A stretch of 64,000 nt of DNA from an uncultured Flavobacteriaceae bacterium (lineage in GTDB: Bacteria; Bacteroidota; Bacteroidia; Flavobacteriales; Flavobacteriaceae), in contig CANKZG010000001.1 of the NCBI GenBank assembly GCA_947488435.1, forward strand, positions 1,666,308 through 1,730,307. The letters are read 5' to 3'. Made by a program: the position numbers and the translations under genes. Below, piece by piece: positions 8,052 to 16,695 of this stretch (its first letter is position 1; every line of letters starts with the position of its first letter). Under the pieces are notes generated by a model, which saw only the letters and a list, made by a program, of their open reading frames with translations, was not told the DNA's origin and did no database searches.

Positions 8052-8549
8052 TTAAAAATTCAGTTCGATAAAGGTTGTTTTTTTATCTTCCCAAACTTCT
8101 TTTGCCTTTTTTTCCCAATTGTTGCCAAAATTCCTAATGAGAAACCTTTTCAATCCCTCAGCTTTATCAGTGTATTGATGCACCAAAAATCCAATTCGAG
8201 CGTAATATTGGTTGTCAGTTTTAAGTTGGTTTAAAATCAATTCTTGAAAATTCTCATCATTGATAAAAGAGAAAAATAGTTCTGCCCCAACATTTTCAAA
8301 TTTCTCTTGTTGGTCAGTAAATTCATTTCCACTCTCATCACCAACAATAGCGATTTTGTCACCAGACCAATATCCAAATTTGAACTTTTTAATAGGTTTG
8401 TCAACGTCGAAGTCAGCCAGCAAAAGTCGTCCAAGTACGTATGGATGTATTCCATTCATTACAGCTCCTAATTTCACTCCATCATTGAAAATGACAGGTG
8501 AAAAGAACTGTTTTTTGTCCAGATTAGCGACTTTATAATATTGACTCAT
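8052..8549 (-). CDS. cassette protein of unknown function (165 aa)
   Basis: A soluble 165-residue protein. The opening SQYYKVANLDKKQFFSPV and the later FGYWSGDKIAIVGDE remind me of a widespread family of small uncharacterised bacterial proteins with an N-terminal LDK-[KR]-x-[FY] motif. I know of no assigned role, so function is left open. No signal or membrane segment. Cassette ends are perfect, GTTGTGC at 8037 and GCACAAC at 8565, and the ATG lies only 15 bases inside the right end, leaving no room for a promoter of its own. Confidence 0.7.
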   Translation of the reverse strand: MSQYYKVANLDKKQFFSPVIFNDGVKLGAVMNGIHPYVLGRLLLADFDVDKPIKKFKFGYWSGDKIAIVGDESGNEFTDQQEKFENVGAELFFSFINDENFQELILNQLKTDNQYYARIGFLVHQYTDKAEGLKRFLIRNFGNNWEKKAKEVWEDKKTTFIELNF

Positions 8550-8564
8550 ATTTTTTCAAATTAT

Positions 8565-8696
8565 GCACAACGGACTTGTGTATGAGTAGTAGCGGATTTC
8601 TATTCACAAACCTTTCGGTTTTACACTGACCTTTGTTTGATGTTTATACTATCGTTTTATCACTTAAACTACTATTACTTATACACTATGTTAGTG
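8565..8696 (-). repeat. attC-like repeat 11
   Basis: Starts GCACAACGGACTTGTGTATGAG and ends TACACTATGTTAGTG. The outer arms GTGTATGAGTAGTAG and (complement of right arm) GTGTATAAGTAATAG pair well. The interior differs from the other groups. Confidence 0.75.
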
Positions 8697-8721
8697 ATAG
8701 ACATTTGTTTAATAACTATTT

Positions 8722-9648
8722 TTAGTTCTTTTTGAGATTCTCAATAATCTGGGCATTTACCCAAAATATATTCACTTCAGATTCCTCAAAAGTTTCACCA
8801 TGGTGTATTCTATTAAAAAAGAAATACTTTCCATCATGGGAGACCATGCCACGATTTTCTTCATATTCCGTATTTATTTCTGATCCCATGTTTATTGCAG
8901 GACCCCAAGATTCATCCTCCTGACGGAAACTTATATATAAGTCCGAATCTCCGTAACCGCCTTCTCGCTCACTATCCCAGATCAAATAAGATTCATCAGA
9001 TGCAATAAAGGGATGTGCAGTCCATTTTCCTGTATTTATTTCTTTACCGAATGCCTTTGGTCTTTCACGTACGCCATCTTTCATTGCAGAATATCGAATA
9101 GTACCAATAGAATCTCTTTCATCAAAAACATAGGTTTCTAAATCAGAAGTAGTAAGACGCATAATAGGAATTTGATCGTATGGGGGGCCTAAACTTATCT
9201 TTTCGGACCAGCCAGAAGCAGTTCGTTCTTTAAATTCATTTGCAAAATAAAGTTTGTTGCCATCGGTAGATATAAAACTCTTCATGCCATATCCTTTCAT
9301 CCCATCTTTTAAAACGGGTTTTTGCCATGCTCCATTTCTAAATCGAATAACATATGTTTTAGATGCTTCGCCTTTTTGTTGTCTCAAAAAATAGAATTCT
9401 TGTGTTATGGGATCGAATAGCGGGCTTCTTTCAAAGTTTTTTGTTGAAACCATACCAGGAGCAAACAATTCAGGAGTTAAACCAGGTGGTTTTTGACCAA
9501 GATAAACGCTTTCTTCAGTCGGTGAATCACTACTTTCTTGTTTATCTTTTTTTGTGTTGCACGCACTTAAAAATATTATTAATACAATTGAAAGAAAGAC
9601 AAAGTAGTACTCTCTCTTAGTATAATTTATATAAAATGTCGGTTGCAT
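8722..9648 (-). CDS. PD40/TolB-like beta-propeller lipoprotein
   Basis: A 308-residue exported lipoprotein. An N-terminal hydrophobic stretch ends in a lipobox (FLSAC), followed by repeated WD40-like PD40 blades with signature pieces such as FISTDGNKLYFAN and VSHDGKYFFFNR, giving about six blades. Such proteins are thought to be surface or periplasmic binding modules; no ligand can be named. It is a paralogue, of equal length, of the protein encoded at 11855-12781. The left end is GTTAGTGATAG, but no matching right end is found: the sequence to the right runs into a truncated repeat, so the cassette boundary has been damaged. Confidence 0.8.
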   Translation of the reverse strand: MQPTFYINYTKREYYFVFLSIVLIIFLSACNTKKDKQESSDSPTEESVYLGQKPPGLTPELFAPGMVSTKNFERSPLFDPITQEFYFLRQQKGEASKTYVIRFRNGAWQKPVLKDGMKGYGMKSFISTDGNKLYFANEFKERTASGWSEKISLGPPYDQIPIMRLTTSDLETYVFDERDSIGTIRYSAMKDGVRERPKAFGKEINTGKWTAHPFIASDESYLIWDSEREGGYGDSDLYISFRQEDESWGPAINMGSEINTEYEENRGMVSHDGKYFFFNRIHHGETFEESEVNIFWVNAQIIENLKKN

Positions 9649-9686
9649 AATAATCCATGAATTTTATTGGTAGGGGAGAGTTTAAA

Positions 9687-9729
9687 GTTAGCCAAATTTT
9701 GGCAATGTGCTATATACGTTGTTGTAAAC
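9687..9729 (-). repeat. truncated attC-like repeat 12
   Basis: Only about 40 bp remain. The right arm TATATACGTTGTTGTAAAC is recognisable, while the left part is a near-palindrome GCCAAATTTTGGC. The remainder of a normal repeat is missing. Confidence 0.5.
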
Positions 9730-9735
9730 GGGCTT

Positions 9736-10350
9736 TTATGCGACTCTTTCAATTCGGCAATTTTCACATTCAGGATGAGTTTTTACAAAGTCAGCAATCG
9801 ATTCATTGATTTTCTCAAATGATTCTCCATAAAAATATAATCCAGTTTCTGTATTTCCTTGCCAATATCGAAGAACATCGTCTTTTATATTAGCTAATCG
9901 TCTAATTTCTATAGCCAAAGCTTCAGAATCAGAATTTTTATAAACTTCATCGGACAGATTTATTCCGTCAAGATAAATTCCTAAGCCTTCTTTATTTCCA
10001 AATTCAATTTTCTGTTCCGTTTTCTCAATTGTCAGTTTAGAACCTTTTGGTGCCCCAAGCTCTTCAAGTTTCTCAATGATTGATTTGATATGATTTTCAT
10101 TAATCTCATCAGAATTTAGTTGGATTTCTACATCGCAGTACTCCAATTCTCCAGATTCTAATTGCATTGTTCCTCCGCCTGTAACTTCTCCAATTCCATT
10201 TGCTTGAAGAAATTCATCCAATGGGTCTTCATAAATTTCCCCTCTATCGATTGGCATTACTTTATCATTTAGAGTTGCGACAATAAAATTTCCAGAGTAT
10301 TCTTCTTCCTCTTTTTTGTTTAATCCGAAAAGTTTTTTGATGAAGTTCAT
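9736..10350 (-). CDS. cassette protein of unknown function (204 aa)
   Basis: A soluble, acidic 204-residue protein without signal peptide. It begins MNFIKKLFGLNKKEEEE, and near the C-terminus carries a Cys pair (ECENC). The middle region alternates predicted strands and helices. No family recognised. The cassette ends match extensively: GTTGTAAACGGGCT at 9721 and AGCTTGTTTACAAC at 10361 pair at 13 of 14 positions. The ATG is 16 bases inside the right end. Acidic small cassette proteins are often immunity or inhibitor proteins, but nothing here proves that. Confidence 0.7.
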   Translation of the reverse strand: MNFIKKLFGLNKKEEEEYSGNFIVATLNDKVMPIDRGEIYEDPLDEFLQANGIGEVTGGGTMQLESGELEYCDVEIQLNSDEINENHIKSIIEKLEELGAPKGSKLTIEKTEQKIEFGNKEGLGIYLDGINLSDEVYKNSDSEALAIEIRRLANIKDDVLRYWQGNTETGLYFYGESFEKINESIADFVKTHPECENCRIERVA

Positions 10351-10360
10351 ATGTTAGTTT

Positions 10361-10505
10361 AGCTTGTTTACAACGTGTTTGTGTACGGTTTCGTTGGGAT
10401 TGGCACTAAATTAGCAAAAGGGAACGAACCTGAGGAAAATTCAGAGAATTTTCCGATTAGGACATATGAGACTTCCGCAATGAACTATACATGTCGTTGT
10501 AGCCA
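10361..10505 (-). repeat. attC-like repeat 13 (type E)
   Basis: Starts TTACAACGTGTTTGTGTACGG and ends GTCGTTGTAGCCA. The inner hairpin GGAAAATTC (10434-10442) / GAATTTTCC (10446-10454) is a perfect 9-bp stem whose bases differ from those of the related copy at 11680, where pairing is nevertheless kept. Confidence 0.85.
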
Positions 10506-10525
10506 GTTATTTTTAAGGACTTTTA

Positions 10526-11653
10526 TTACTTTGTGTATAGAATTTTTCTAATCTCTTTTAGAGTTTGTGGGATTTTATTGCGAAAATCTTGATTGTTCAT
10601 CAATATAATAATGGTTTTATCGCTATCCATATGTCGTTCTATATATGTTAAATATCCTAGCCAGCTACCAGGGTGCGATACTATTTTACCATATGGACTA
10701 TCAACCCAAATATTCCATCCAAATCCTTTATCAATTTCTTTACCGTCATTAGTTGTATGTGAATTGAAAATGAGTTTTTTGTCTTCATTTGATACTAAAA
10801 TATCCTTATACAATGCCCTATCCCATTTTAGTAAGTCAATTACATTGGAATCTACGGAACCATCACCTAGAATACCATCAAGATATATCGCTCTATGGTT
10901 CTTATTAATCTCTTCTGGAAGTACTTTTTGTTGCGAGCTACCAGAATAAATATACCCTAACGCATAATTCTCTATAGGTTCATCGTAAAACCTTCCGTAA
11001 ATATGGGTATTGTTCATATTTAACGGATAGAAAATTTTACTTTGTAAATAGTTCTTAAAACTTTGTCCACTTAATCTTTCAATAATGGAGGCTAAAAAAA
11101 CATATCCAGTATTACTATATTCAAAAACTTCATTGGGTTGATAGTAAGTTTTTGGCTTTATTTTCTGGAAAAGTGTAATTACATCCTCATTTGTAGCAAT
11201 TTTGGTTTTGTCCCATTCATTATCCAATAAAGACATATAGTCGGGGAGTCCACTAGTATGAGCTAAAAGGTGTTGTATTGTAATTCCTTTATAATGCGTT
11301 AATTCAGGAATATATTCCCTCATTTCGTCATCGAAAGACAATTTACCTTCCTTTTGAAGTTGTACAATTCCCATCGCGGTAAATTGTTTGGATACGGATG
11401 CTAATTCAAAAACAGTCTCTAAAGTTATTTTTTCTTTAGTGCTTTCATTTGAAAAACCAGCTGTTTTAGTAAAAACTTCCTTACCATTTTCTGCAATTAA
11501 GACAGCACCACTAAATTCTTTCGTAAATAAAGCATCGAGTCTTTCAGCTTTTTCATTTGCAGATACATTTTCTCCAATATCTTTATTTATAGCTTTTTGC
11601 TTGCAAGACATTAAGAATATTAGAAATACTATGAGAATTCTGAATTTTGTCAT
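10526..11653 (-). CDS. beta-lactamase-fold serine hydrolase lipoprotein
   Basis: A 375-residue protein of the beta-lactamase/penicillin-binding (class C-like) superfamily. Lipoprotein signal with Cys17 (FLMSC). Catalytic SxxK is S86-V-S-K89; the second motif is YSNTGY (179-184, YxN); the third is represented by HPG in VSHPGSWLGY near the C-terminus. Members act as esterases, D-aminopeptidases or peptidases rather than antibiotic-resistance enzymes, so beta-lactam hydrolysis should not be assumed. Likely located on the periplasmic side of a membrane. The cassette is perfectly bounded by GTTGTAGCCA and TGGCTACAAC (10-bp pair). Confidence 0.87.
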   Translation of the reverse strand: MTKFRILIVFLIFLMSCKQKAINKDIGENVSANEKAERLDALFTKEFSGAVLIAENGKEVFTKTAGFSNESTKEKITLETVFELASVSKQFTAMGIVQLQKEGKLSFDDEMREYIPELTHYKGITIQHLLAHTSGLPDYMSLLDNEWDKTKIATNEDVITLFQKIKPKTYYQPNEVFEYSNTGYVFLASIIERLSGQSFKNYLQSKIFYPLNMNNTHIYGRFYDEPIENYALGYIYSGSSQQKVLPEEINKNHRAIYLDGILGDGSVDSNVIDLLKWDRALYKDILVSNEDKKLIFNSHTTNDGKEIDKGFGWNIWVDSPYGKIVSHPGSWLGYLTYIERHMDSDKTIIILMNNQDFRNKIPQTLKEIRKILYTK

Positions 11654-11679
11654 TGTAATTAGAATATGTTCCTTGTAAT

Positions 11680-11817
11680 TGGCTACAACGTGTTTGTGTA
11701 TGATTTCGATGCGTGTTTCAGTAACTAATTTAGCAAATACAAACCGAATAGAAAATCCTCGCGGATTTTCGTAAGTAGGCTCTAACTAGCAATGAATTAT
11801 ACACCTTGTTACCAAAC
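11680..11817 (-). repeat. attC-like repeat 14 (type E)
   Basis: Starts TGGCTACAACGTG and ends CTTGTTACCAAAC. The inner hairpin is GAAAATCC (11751-11758) / GGATTTTC (11763-11770), perfect. The outer arms GTGTATGATTTCGATGCG and the complement of the right arm, GTGTATAATTCATTGC, pair imperfectly. Confidence 0.85.
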
Positions 11818-11854
11818 GTATGTACAATTAGTTTAAAAATTATGAGTACTAAAT

Positions 11855-12781
11855 TTATTGTTCCTTCTTAAAATAAGCCGTTTTTAACTTATGGATAATT
11901 TCTGTGCTCACCCAATAAAAGTTTGGTAGTCCACCTTCTTCGTTATATCGACTAAAAAATAAATATTTACCATCTGGAGTGATACTCGGGCTTGTTTCGC
12001 GAAAATTAGAATTTACTTCATTTCCAAGGTTAATTGCTTTTGATAATGTTCCGTCTTTCTTCTTAAAATAGACATAAATTTCGCTGTCATTTCTTTGATC
12101 ATCTTCCTTGTTTCTAGCATTTACCACTATATAATCTTGAGTTGGGGAAATAAAAGCGTGAGCACCTCCGATACCAACTTCATGTACTTCGGGGAATTTA
12201 CCATTTTTATTGGGAGCATTATACGTTTTTCGTTTTGAAATATTATAATAAAAAAGATCTCCATTTTTGGCATGATTCGGATAAAAAACATCATCATCAT
12301 TTATTGGTGAATCAAGTTGTATTGCATTGCTCCAGGAATTCTCGAAACGGTTTACATACCAAATTTTACCGTTCTCAAAATTAGAATCGTAAGCGGTGAA
12401 ATAAATCTTTTTACCATTAGGACTGACAAAAGGATGCAATTCTCCAGCTTTTTTGTCTTTTGTAAAATTTATTTTTTTAGGATTTGTCCATTTTTTGTCT
12501 TCGAGTTTTGAAAAATATACACTTGGATCTCCACCTTCTTCAAATACTCCGAAATATAGTTCATCCAAATCAGGAGAAAACGAAATACTACCTTCACCTC
12601 TTCCATTGATTGAAACAATACCAGGCGCAAAAATTTCTGGAATTAAGCCTGGGGTTTTTTGTCCAAAATAGGAGTCTCTTGTAATTGGTAAATCACCGTC
12701 TTTTGAGTTCTGTTTTTTAGTATTGCAAGCATTTAAAAACATTACAAATACAAGTATTAAAATAAAATACGGTTTTTTCAT
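11855..12781 (-). CDS. PD40/TolB-like beta-propeller lipoprotein (second copy)
   Basis: 308 residues; lipoprotein signal with lipobox FLNAC near residue 19, then PD40 blades ([47 protein letters not shown]). It matches the protein at 8722-9648 in length, opening (GQK-PGL-PE-FAPG-VS) and blade order. Probably surface or periplasmic. It is the last gene of a four-gene cassette bounded by GTTACCAAAC (11808) and GTTTGGTAAC (15863). Its upstream neighbours are an esterase and a LytTR two-component system on the same strand, which could regulate it. Confidence 0.82.
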   Translation of the reverse strand: MKKPYFILILVFVMFLNACNTKKQNSKDGDLPITRDSYFGQKTPGLIPEIFAPGIVSINGRGEGSISFSPDLDELYFGVFEEGGDPSVYFSKLEDKKWTNPKKINFTKDKKAGELHPFVSPNGKKIYFTAYDSNFENGKIWYVNRFENSWSNAIQLDSPINDDDVFYPNHAKNGDLFYYNISKRKTYNAPNKNGKFPEVHEVGIGGAHAFISPTQDYIVVNARNKEDDQRNDSEIYVYFKKKDGTLSKAINLGNEVNSNFRETSPSITPDGKYLFFSRYNEEGGLPNFYWVSTEIIHKLKTAYFKKEQ

Positions 12782-12939
12782 TATTTAAACTTTTTTAATT
12801 ATTGAGAACGTATAGCTATAATTACTCTCGTTATATATTGGTTAATATTATTCGATTTATTGGTTTCATGATTTTAAGTTTCAGTCAATTTCTACTTATA
12901 AAAAATGATCAAAATAAAACATATTGTGTTTTAGATTCG

Positions 12940-13725
12940 TTATTCTTTTATCAAGTCTGATAACCAATAGATACTACGTATTGCAGTCATAGGAGATGAT
13001 GTTTGATGATCGCCCTCAACCACAATATGTTGTAGGGTTAAACTCTCATCGTTTATGCTTTTAAGCATGGTAATAAATTTTTCGAAATGAGGGGTAGCTT
13101 TCTCCTCCAATATGCCATATGACATAAAAACATTTGCGTTCAGTTTTTTTCGCTCTTCAGCCGTAGTAGACTCAATTTCATAAATTTTCTGTATGATTTC
13201 ATGATCAACTCCAAGAGCTGGACTACCAAGAATGAAATTTTTAAAGGTATTGGGGTGTTTCGATAATATGTAAGCACCAACTAAAGCAGCGGCAGAATAT
13301 CCAAAATAGGTACGTCCGTCAGCATCTGCCCGGTAGTTGTTTTCTATCACCTTAAAGGCATCATTACGAAGAAAGTTCACATAACTGTCCAAATTCCCAT
13401 AGTTTATTCCTTTTGACCAGGTAAGCCCAACTATAATAACATCTTCTATCAGAATTTCAGTGGCCGCAGATAATATCTCGATATATTCTTTCGGAAAAGT
13501 AAAATAGATTACAGGGTATTCTAAATCTGTGTTTTTTTCATATCCTTTCGGTAGTTTTATGTAAAGTGTATTTAGTGTATCTGTTTCAGAATTACTGATC
13601 TGAATGACCTGAGTTCTGGGCATTTCATATGCCTTTTGTGTATCATCGTTTACCTTATTTTCTTGAGCAAAGACAGTGTTTAGCGATAAAGCACATGTCA
13701 ATATTAATAATTTCGTTGTTTTCAT
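12940..13725 (-). CDS. secreted alpha/beta-hydrolase esterase (Fes/IroE-type)
   Basis: I start at the ATG giving MKTTKLLILTCAL (262 residues), which creates a signal peptide ending VFAQ; a longer reading adds 11 residues. The fold is that of putative esterases related to esterase D and Fes/IroE: a nucleophile elbow FGYSAAA with S144, and a late histidine in EGDHQT. It would hydrolyse an ester in the periplasm, but the substrate is unknown. It lies 152 bp downstream of a LytTR response regulator gene on the same strand within the same cassette, so that regulator may control it. Confidence 0.8.
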   Translation of the reverse strand: MKTTKLLILTCALSLNTVFAQENKVNDDTQKAYEMPRTQVIQISNSETDTLNTLYIKLPKGYEKNTDLEYPVIYFTFPKEYIEILSAATEILIEDVIIVGLTWSKGINYGNLDSYVNFLRNDAFKVIENNYRADADGRTYFGYSAAALVGAYILSKHPNTFKNFILGSPALGVDHEIIQKIYEIESTTAEERKKLNANVFMSYGILEEKATPHFEKFITMLKSINDESLTLQHIVVEGDHQTSSPMTAIRSIYWLSDLIKE

Positions 13726-13877
13726 GTTTTCTGTTTTCGTTAATGCATTTAATTTCACCTTATTCTGTTGTAGAACGATTTTACTATCATTTTATATTTT
13801 AAAAATGAAACTATATGGGCAGTAACTAAATTTTAATCTATGAAGGTGTATTGTTGATCTATGAAAGTAAAACTTAG

Positions 13878-14558
13878 TTATCCTTTTAAGGAATCTAGGA
13901 CATATGCTTTGAGCGTTTTGCCAATAGGGATTTTTAATTCGTCACTTAAATAAATAAGATTGCCATATACTTTTTTGATCTCATTTATATTGACAATGTA
14001 TGATCTATGTGGTTGTAAAAAATTAAACCCTTTTAATTTCTCATTCCAGTTTCTTAATGAATCCAAGATGAGATATTCTCTTTCATTTGTAGCAATATTA
14101 ATATAATCGCCTTCGCCTTTTATGAACAATATATCTTCAATTTGAATATTAAAGAATGTTTTATCGGTGTAGACAAACACATTCTTTTTTGATTCATTTC
14201 TTTCTAGGGCTGTTTGATTTCTGATTCTATCTACTGCTTTAAAGAAGCGTTCGTACGAAAACGGTTTGACTAAATAGTCAGTGACAGCTTCTTCAAAGGC
14301 CTCTATTGCGTAATTAGGATATGCGGTGGTTATAATTACCTTGGGAGGGTTTTTAAGTGTTTTCAAAAATGCAAGTCCACTTAATTCTGGTAATTGAATG
14401 TCTAAGAATAATAAATCTGTATTTTGAAGTGATGACAATGGAATATGCAGCCCACTTTCATACACACCTTTAGATGAAAGAAACGGTGTTTTTTCTATAT
14501 ATTTTTGCAAAACCCGTTGAGCCGGTTTCTCATCTTCTAAAACAATACATTTAATCAT
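13878..14558 (-). CDS. LytTR-family response regulator
   Basis: 226 residues. The receiver domain (1-115) has acidic pocket E8-D9, phospho-acceptor D53 in FLDIQLPELSG, T78 and K98. The LytTR DNA-binding domain occupies about 125-226 and includes FNFLQPHRSYIVN. Phosphorylation by the neighbouring histidine kinase would control DNA binding at paired direct repeats. The reading frame overlaps the kinase by 4 bp (ATGA type), so the two are translationally coupled. Being carried in a recombination cassette with an esterase and a PD40 lipoprotein suggests a self-contained sensory module. Confidence 0.9.
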   Translation of the reverse strand: MIKCIVLEDEKPAQRVLQKYIEKTPFLSSKGVYESGLHIPLSSLQNTDLLFLDIQLPELSGLAFLKTLKNPPKVIITTAYPNYAIEAFEEAVTDYLVKPFSYERFFKAVDRIRNQTALERNESKKNVFVYTDKTFFNIQIEDILFIKGEGDYINIATNEREYLILDSLRNWNEKLKGFNFLQPHRSYIVNINEIKKVYGNLIYLSDELKIPIGKTLKAYVLDSLKG

Positions 14559-15583
14559 AATTTAATATGTAAATCTATCTTAAATTTATTATTTGAATGA
14601 TCAATTATTAATTGATGGCTTTTTGGAAATAGTAATTCTAATCGTTTTTTTGTATTCTTAATACCAATTCCGCTTTCTACCCAATCCGAATCTATTTCTT
14701 TATCAGTATTTTCTAAATAAGGATTTTCACAATTAAATATAAAATCATTCTTTAAAAGCCTTATTTTTATATTTAAATTATGATTTATCCCGGTCATCAT
14801 GCTTGAATATTTGAAGGCATTCTCAACAAAAGAAATAAGTAAAAGAGGTGGTATTAATTGATCATAATTGTCTATACTTTCTTTCCAATTTACATTTACT
14901 TTATTAGACAATCGCTCTTGCTGAAGATTGATATAGTCTTTTAAATGACGTACTTCTTTTTCTAAAGGAACTTTATTTTTTTGTCCTTCGTTTAAAACAT
15001 ATCTAAAATTATCAGCTAGCTTTAAAATCAACTCAGGTGTTTTCTCCTCTTTATCTAAAGCACTAGCATAAATGGTATTTAACGTATTAAATAAAAAGTG
15101 CGGATTAATTTGCCCTTTTAGCAATCTCAATTGAGCCTTTTGTTCCTTACCTGATATTTCGTTAATCTCTTGCTGTTTTTTATACAACTGTTTTATAGAA
15201 AATAATGCAAAAAATACCAGCCCAAATACTCCATCACTAATAAATCGAGTTGCACTCTTAATGATAGTCCTTTTATCTAAGGAAAAAGCATTTTCTGGAT
15301 GAAAAAAGTTATCTATATACATGTAAAGAATTATATTGAATACCACCAATAAGGAAAGGAGAATAAAATGATACCATTTTTGTTTAATTTTAAAAAACCA
15401 CAGATATAGTATATATGCTGGTGTCATATTAAAAATAAGTTCAGCTATATCGTGCCAAATACTATCTTTATATTCAAATCCCATTGTTAGGGATAGCATT
15501 CTAGGATATATAAGAATTATACTCCAGAAAAGGATGTGTATAAGGGGTTCATACCTTAAAACTTTTTGATAGGTTTTATTCAT
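14555..15583 (-). CDS. LytS/YehU-type sensor histidine kinase
   Basis: 342 residues, inner membrane. About four N-terminal transmembrane helices (within 12-130), then a short coiled linker and a His_kinase (PF06580-type) domain with the phospho-acceptor H162 in QINPHFLFNTLN. A HATPase domain follows, with the N-box around FVENAFKYS at about 251-259. There is no large periplasmic sensor domain. It is first in the cassette operon kinase - regulator - esterase - PD40 lipoprotein. Its ATG is 280 bp from the cassette end, leaving room for a real promoter, unlike most cassettes here. Confidence 0.9.
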   Translation of the reverse strand: MNKTYQKVLRYEPLIHILFWSIILIYPRMLSLTMGFEYKDSIWHDIAELIFNMTPAYILYLWFFKIKQKWYHFILLSLLVVFNIILYMYIDNFFHPENAFSLDKRTIIKSATRFISDGVFGLVFFALFSIKQLYKKQQEINEISGKEQKAQLRLLKGQINPHFLFNTLNTIYASALDKEEKTPELILKLADNFRYVLNEGQKNKVPLEKEVRHLKDYINLQQERLSNKVNVNWKESIDNYDQLIPPLLLISFVENAFKYSSMMTGINHNLNIKIRLLKNDFIFNCENPYLENTDKEIDSDWVESGIGIKNTKKRLELLFPKSHQLIIDHSNNKFKIDLHIKL

Positions 15584-15862
15584 TTAACATTATAAATATA
15601 ATTTACACAACAAATTTGATTAATTATTATTTGCTTATAAAAAAAAATCTATGAAAGTCTTTAAACGTAATGTTGGCCTTGAGACTAAATCTTACTTTCA
15701 AATTGGTAGTAATTTACTATAAATGATTACAGATCATAGGATTTTCTAGCTATCAGTTACAGAAACAGGAAAGTGACACCATGAGAGCATCTTTTTATTG
15801 AATCAATTTGACCCCAAATGAAACTAAATAAAATGAAAACCCATCATTTAAGTTTTTATGAT
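15584..15862. other. non-coding leader of the four-gene cassette
   Basis: About 280 bp of AT-rich sequence between the kinase start codon and the cassette end. I see no gene, tRNA or strong hairpin. It is the likely promoter region of the kinase operon. Confidence 0.4.
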
Positions 15863-16008
15863 GTTTGGTAACGGTTAGACTATGATTTCGTAGCGAGAAA
15901 TTCGTTAGAATTTCGAACTGCAGAAATCAAGCATTTTTAAAGGTAATAAAAGTTCTTTGTGTTAACCAACTAGTGCAGTTATGAATTATAGCCAGTGTTG
16001 TGCACAGG
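15863..16008 (-). repeat. attC-like repeat 15 (type B)
   Basis: Starts GTTTGGTAACGG and ends GTGTTGTGCACAGG. The inner hairpin is GAAATTC (15897-15903) / GAATTTC (15908-15914), perfect with a 4-base loop. The outer arms CTATGATTTCGTAGCG and the complement of the right arm, CTATAATTCATAACTGC, pair imperfectly. Confidence 0.85.
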
Positions 16009-16011
16009 TTT

Positions 16012-16476
16012 TTATTTTTCCAAATTCCACCAGAAATAAAGTATGTTCTCATCGTTTTCACTCGAGATAGCAAAATCGCCTTCTCCTTTCGGTATTCCCT
16101 TTATTGCGTTTTGCAATTCGGTCAGTTTATTAATTCCGAATTGAATTTCAATTCCGTTTTCAGATTTTTTAATCAACCAATGATTTTCTGATTCGTTTTT
16201 TCTATGATTAAAAGTCAATTTGGAAACAGTTTTCCACGCTGCATTTCCATTTTGATTATTTGGTAAAGAAATTTGTAATTCGTTTGGTATTTCCAGTCCA
16301 AATGATTTTTTACTTGACCATTCACAAGTGTTCATTAAATCAAGTAATTCAGTCAGACTTTTGCAGGCATTTTTGTCCAAAGTAAAATTCCAACCAGGAT
16401 AATTCCGTTGGTTATCTTTGTAAGTCCAAGCGTAAACCTTTCCGTTTACTTTAAATTTCTCGATTTTGGCTTTCAT
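16012..16476 (-). CDS. cassette protein of unknown function (154 aa)
   Basis: A soluble 154-residue protein, Trp-rich (WTYKDN, PGWNF, CEWSS, HWLIKK, YFWWNLEK), without signal peptide. No family recognised. Single-gene cassette with an excellent end match, GTTGTGCACAGG at 15997 and ACTTGTGCACAAC at 16489 (10 bp perfect). The ATG is 14 bases inside the right end, so a promoter must lie in the repeat or further upstream. Confidence 0.68.
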   Translation of the reverse strand: MKAKIEKFKVNGKVYAWTYKDNQRNYPGWNFTLDKNACKSLTELLDLMNTCEWSSKKSFGLEIPNELQISLPNNQNGNAAWKTVSKLTFNHRKNESENHWLIKKSENGIEIQFGINKLTELQNAIKGIPKGEGDFAISSENDENILYFWWNLEK

Positions 16477-16489
16477 TCAGTTTTTGCAA

Positions 16490-16690
16490 CTTGTGCACAA
16501 CGGTTTAGCTATGAACAGTACATAAGCAAACTGGTGTTAGCTTTCCGTCATTCACATAGTGAAATCTTTTGGTTTTGTTTTTTCTTTTTTCGTGTCAAAG
16601 CGAAATCCTAAAGATTTCGCGACCTCATAAAAATACGCAAACCTTTGGTAAAGCCCGAGACTCGTATTGCTTATAGGTTTTGTTGGCATC
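16490..16690 (-). repeat. attC-like repeat 16 (long type D)
   Basis: Starts CTTGTGCACAACGGTTTAGC and ends GTTGGCATC. The outer arms CTATGAACAGTAC and the complement of the right arm, CTATAAGCAATACG, pair imperfectly. The inner pair is GTGAAATCTTTTGG against CTAAAGATTTCGCG. Confidence 0.85.
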
Positions 16691-16695
16691 AGTTT

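Noticed and set aside
10526-11653. Antibiotic-resistance beta-lactamase
   Set aside because: SxxK and YxN are present, but the protein is a divergent lipoprotein of the broad serine-hydrolase family with an HPG-type third motif; resistance cannot be claimed.
1693-12671. Short plus-strand open frames within the cassette array
   Set aside because: They lie antisense to well-supported minus-strand genes, show low-complexity translations and have no cassette of their own.
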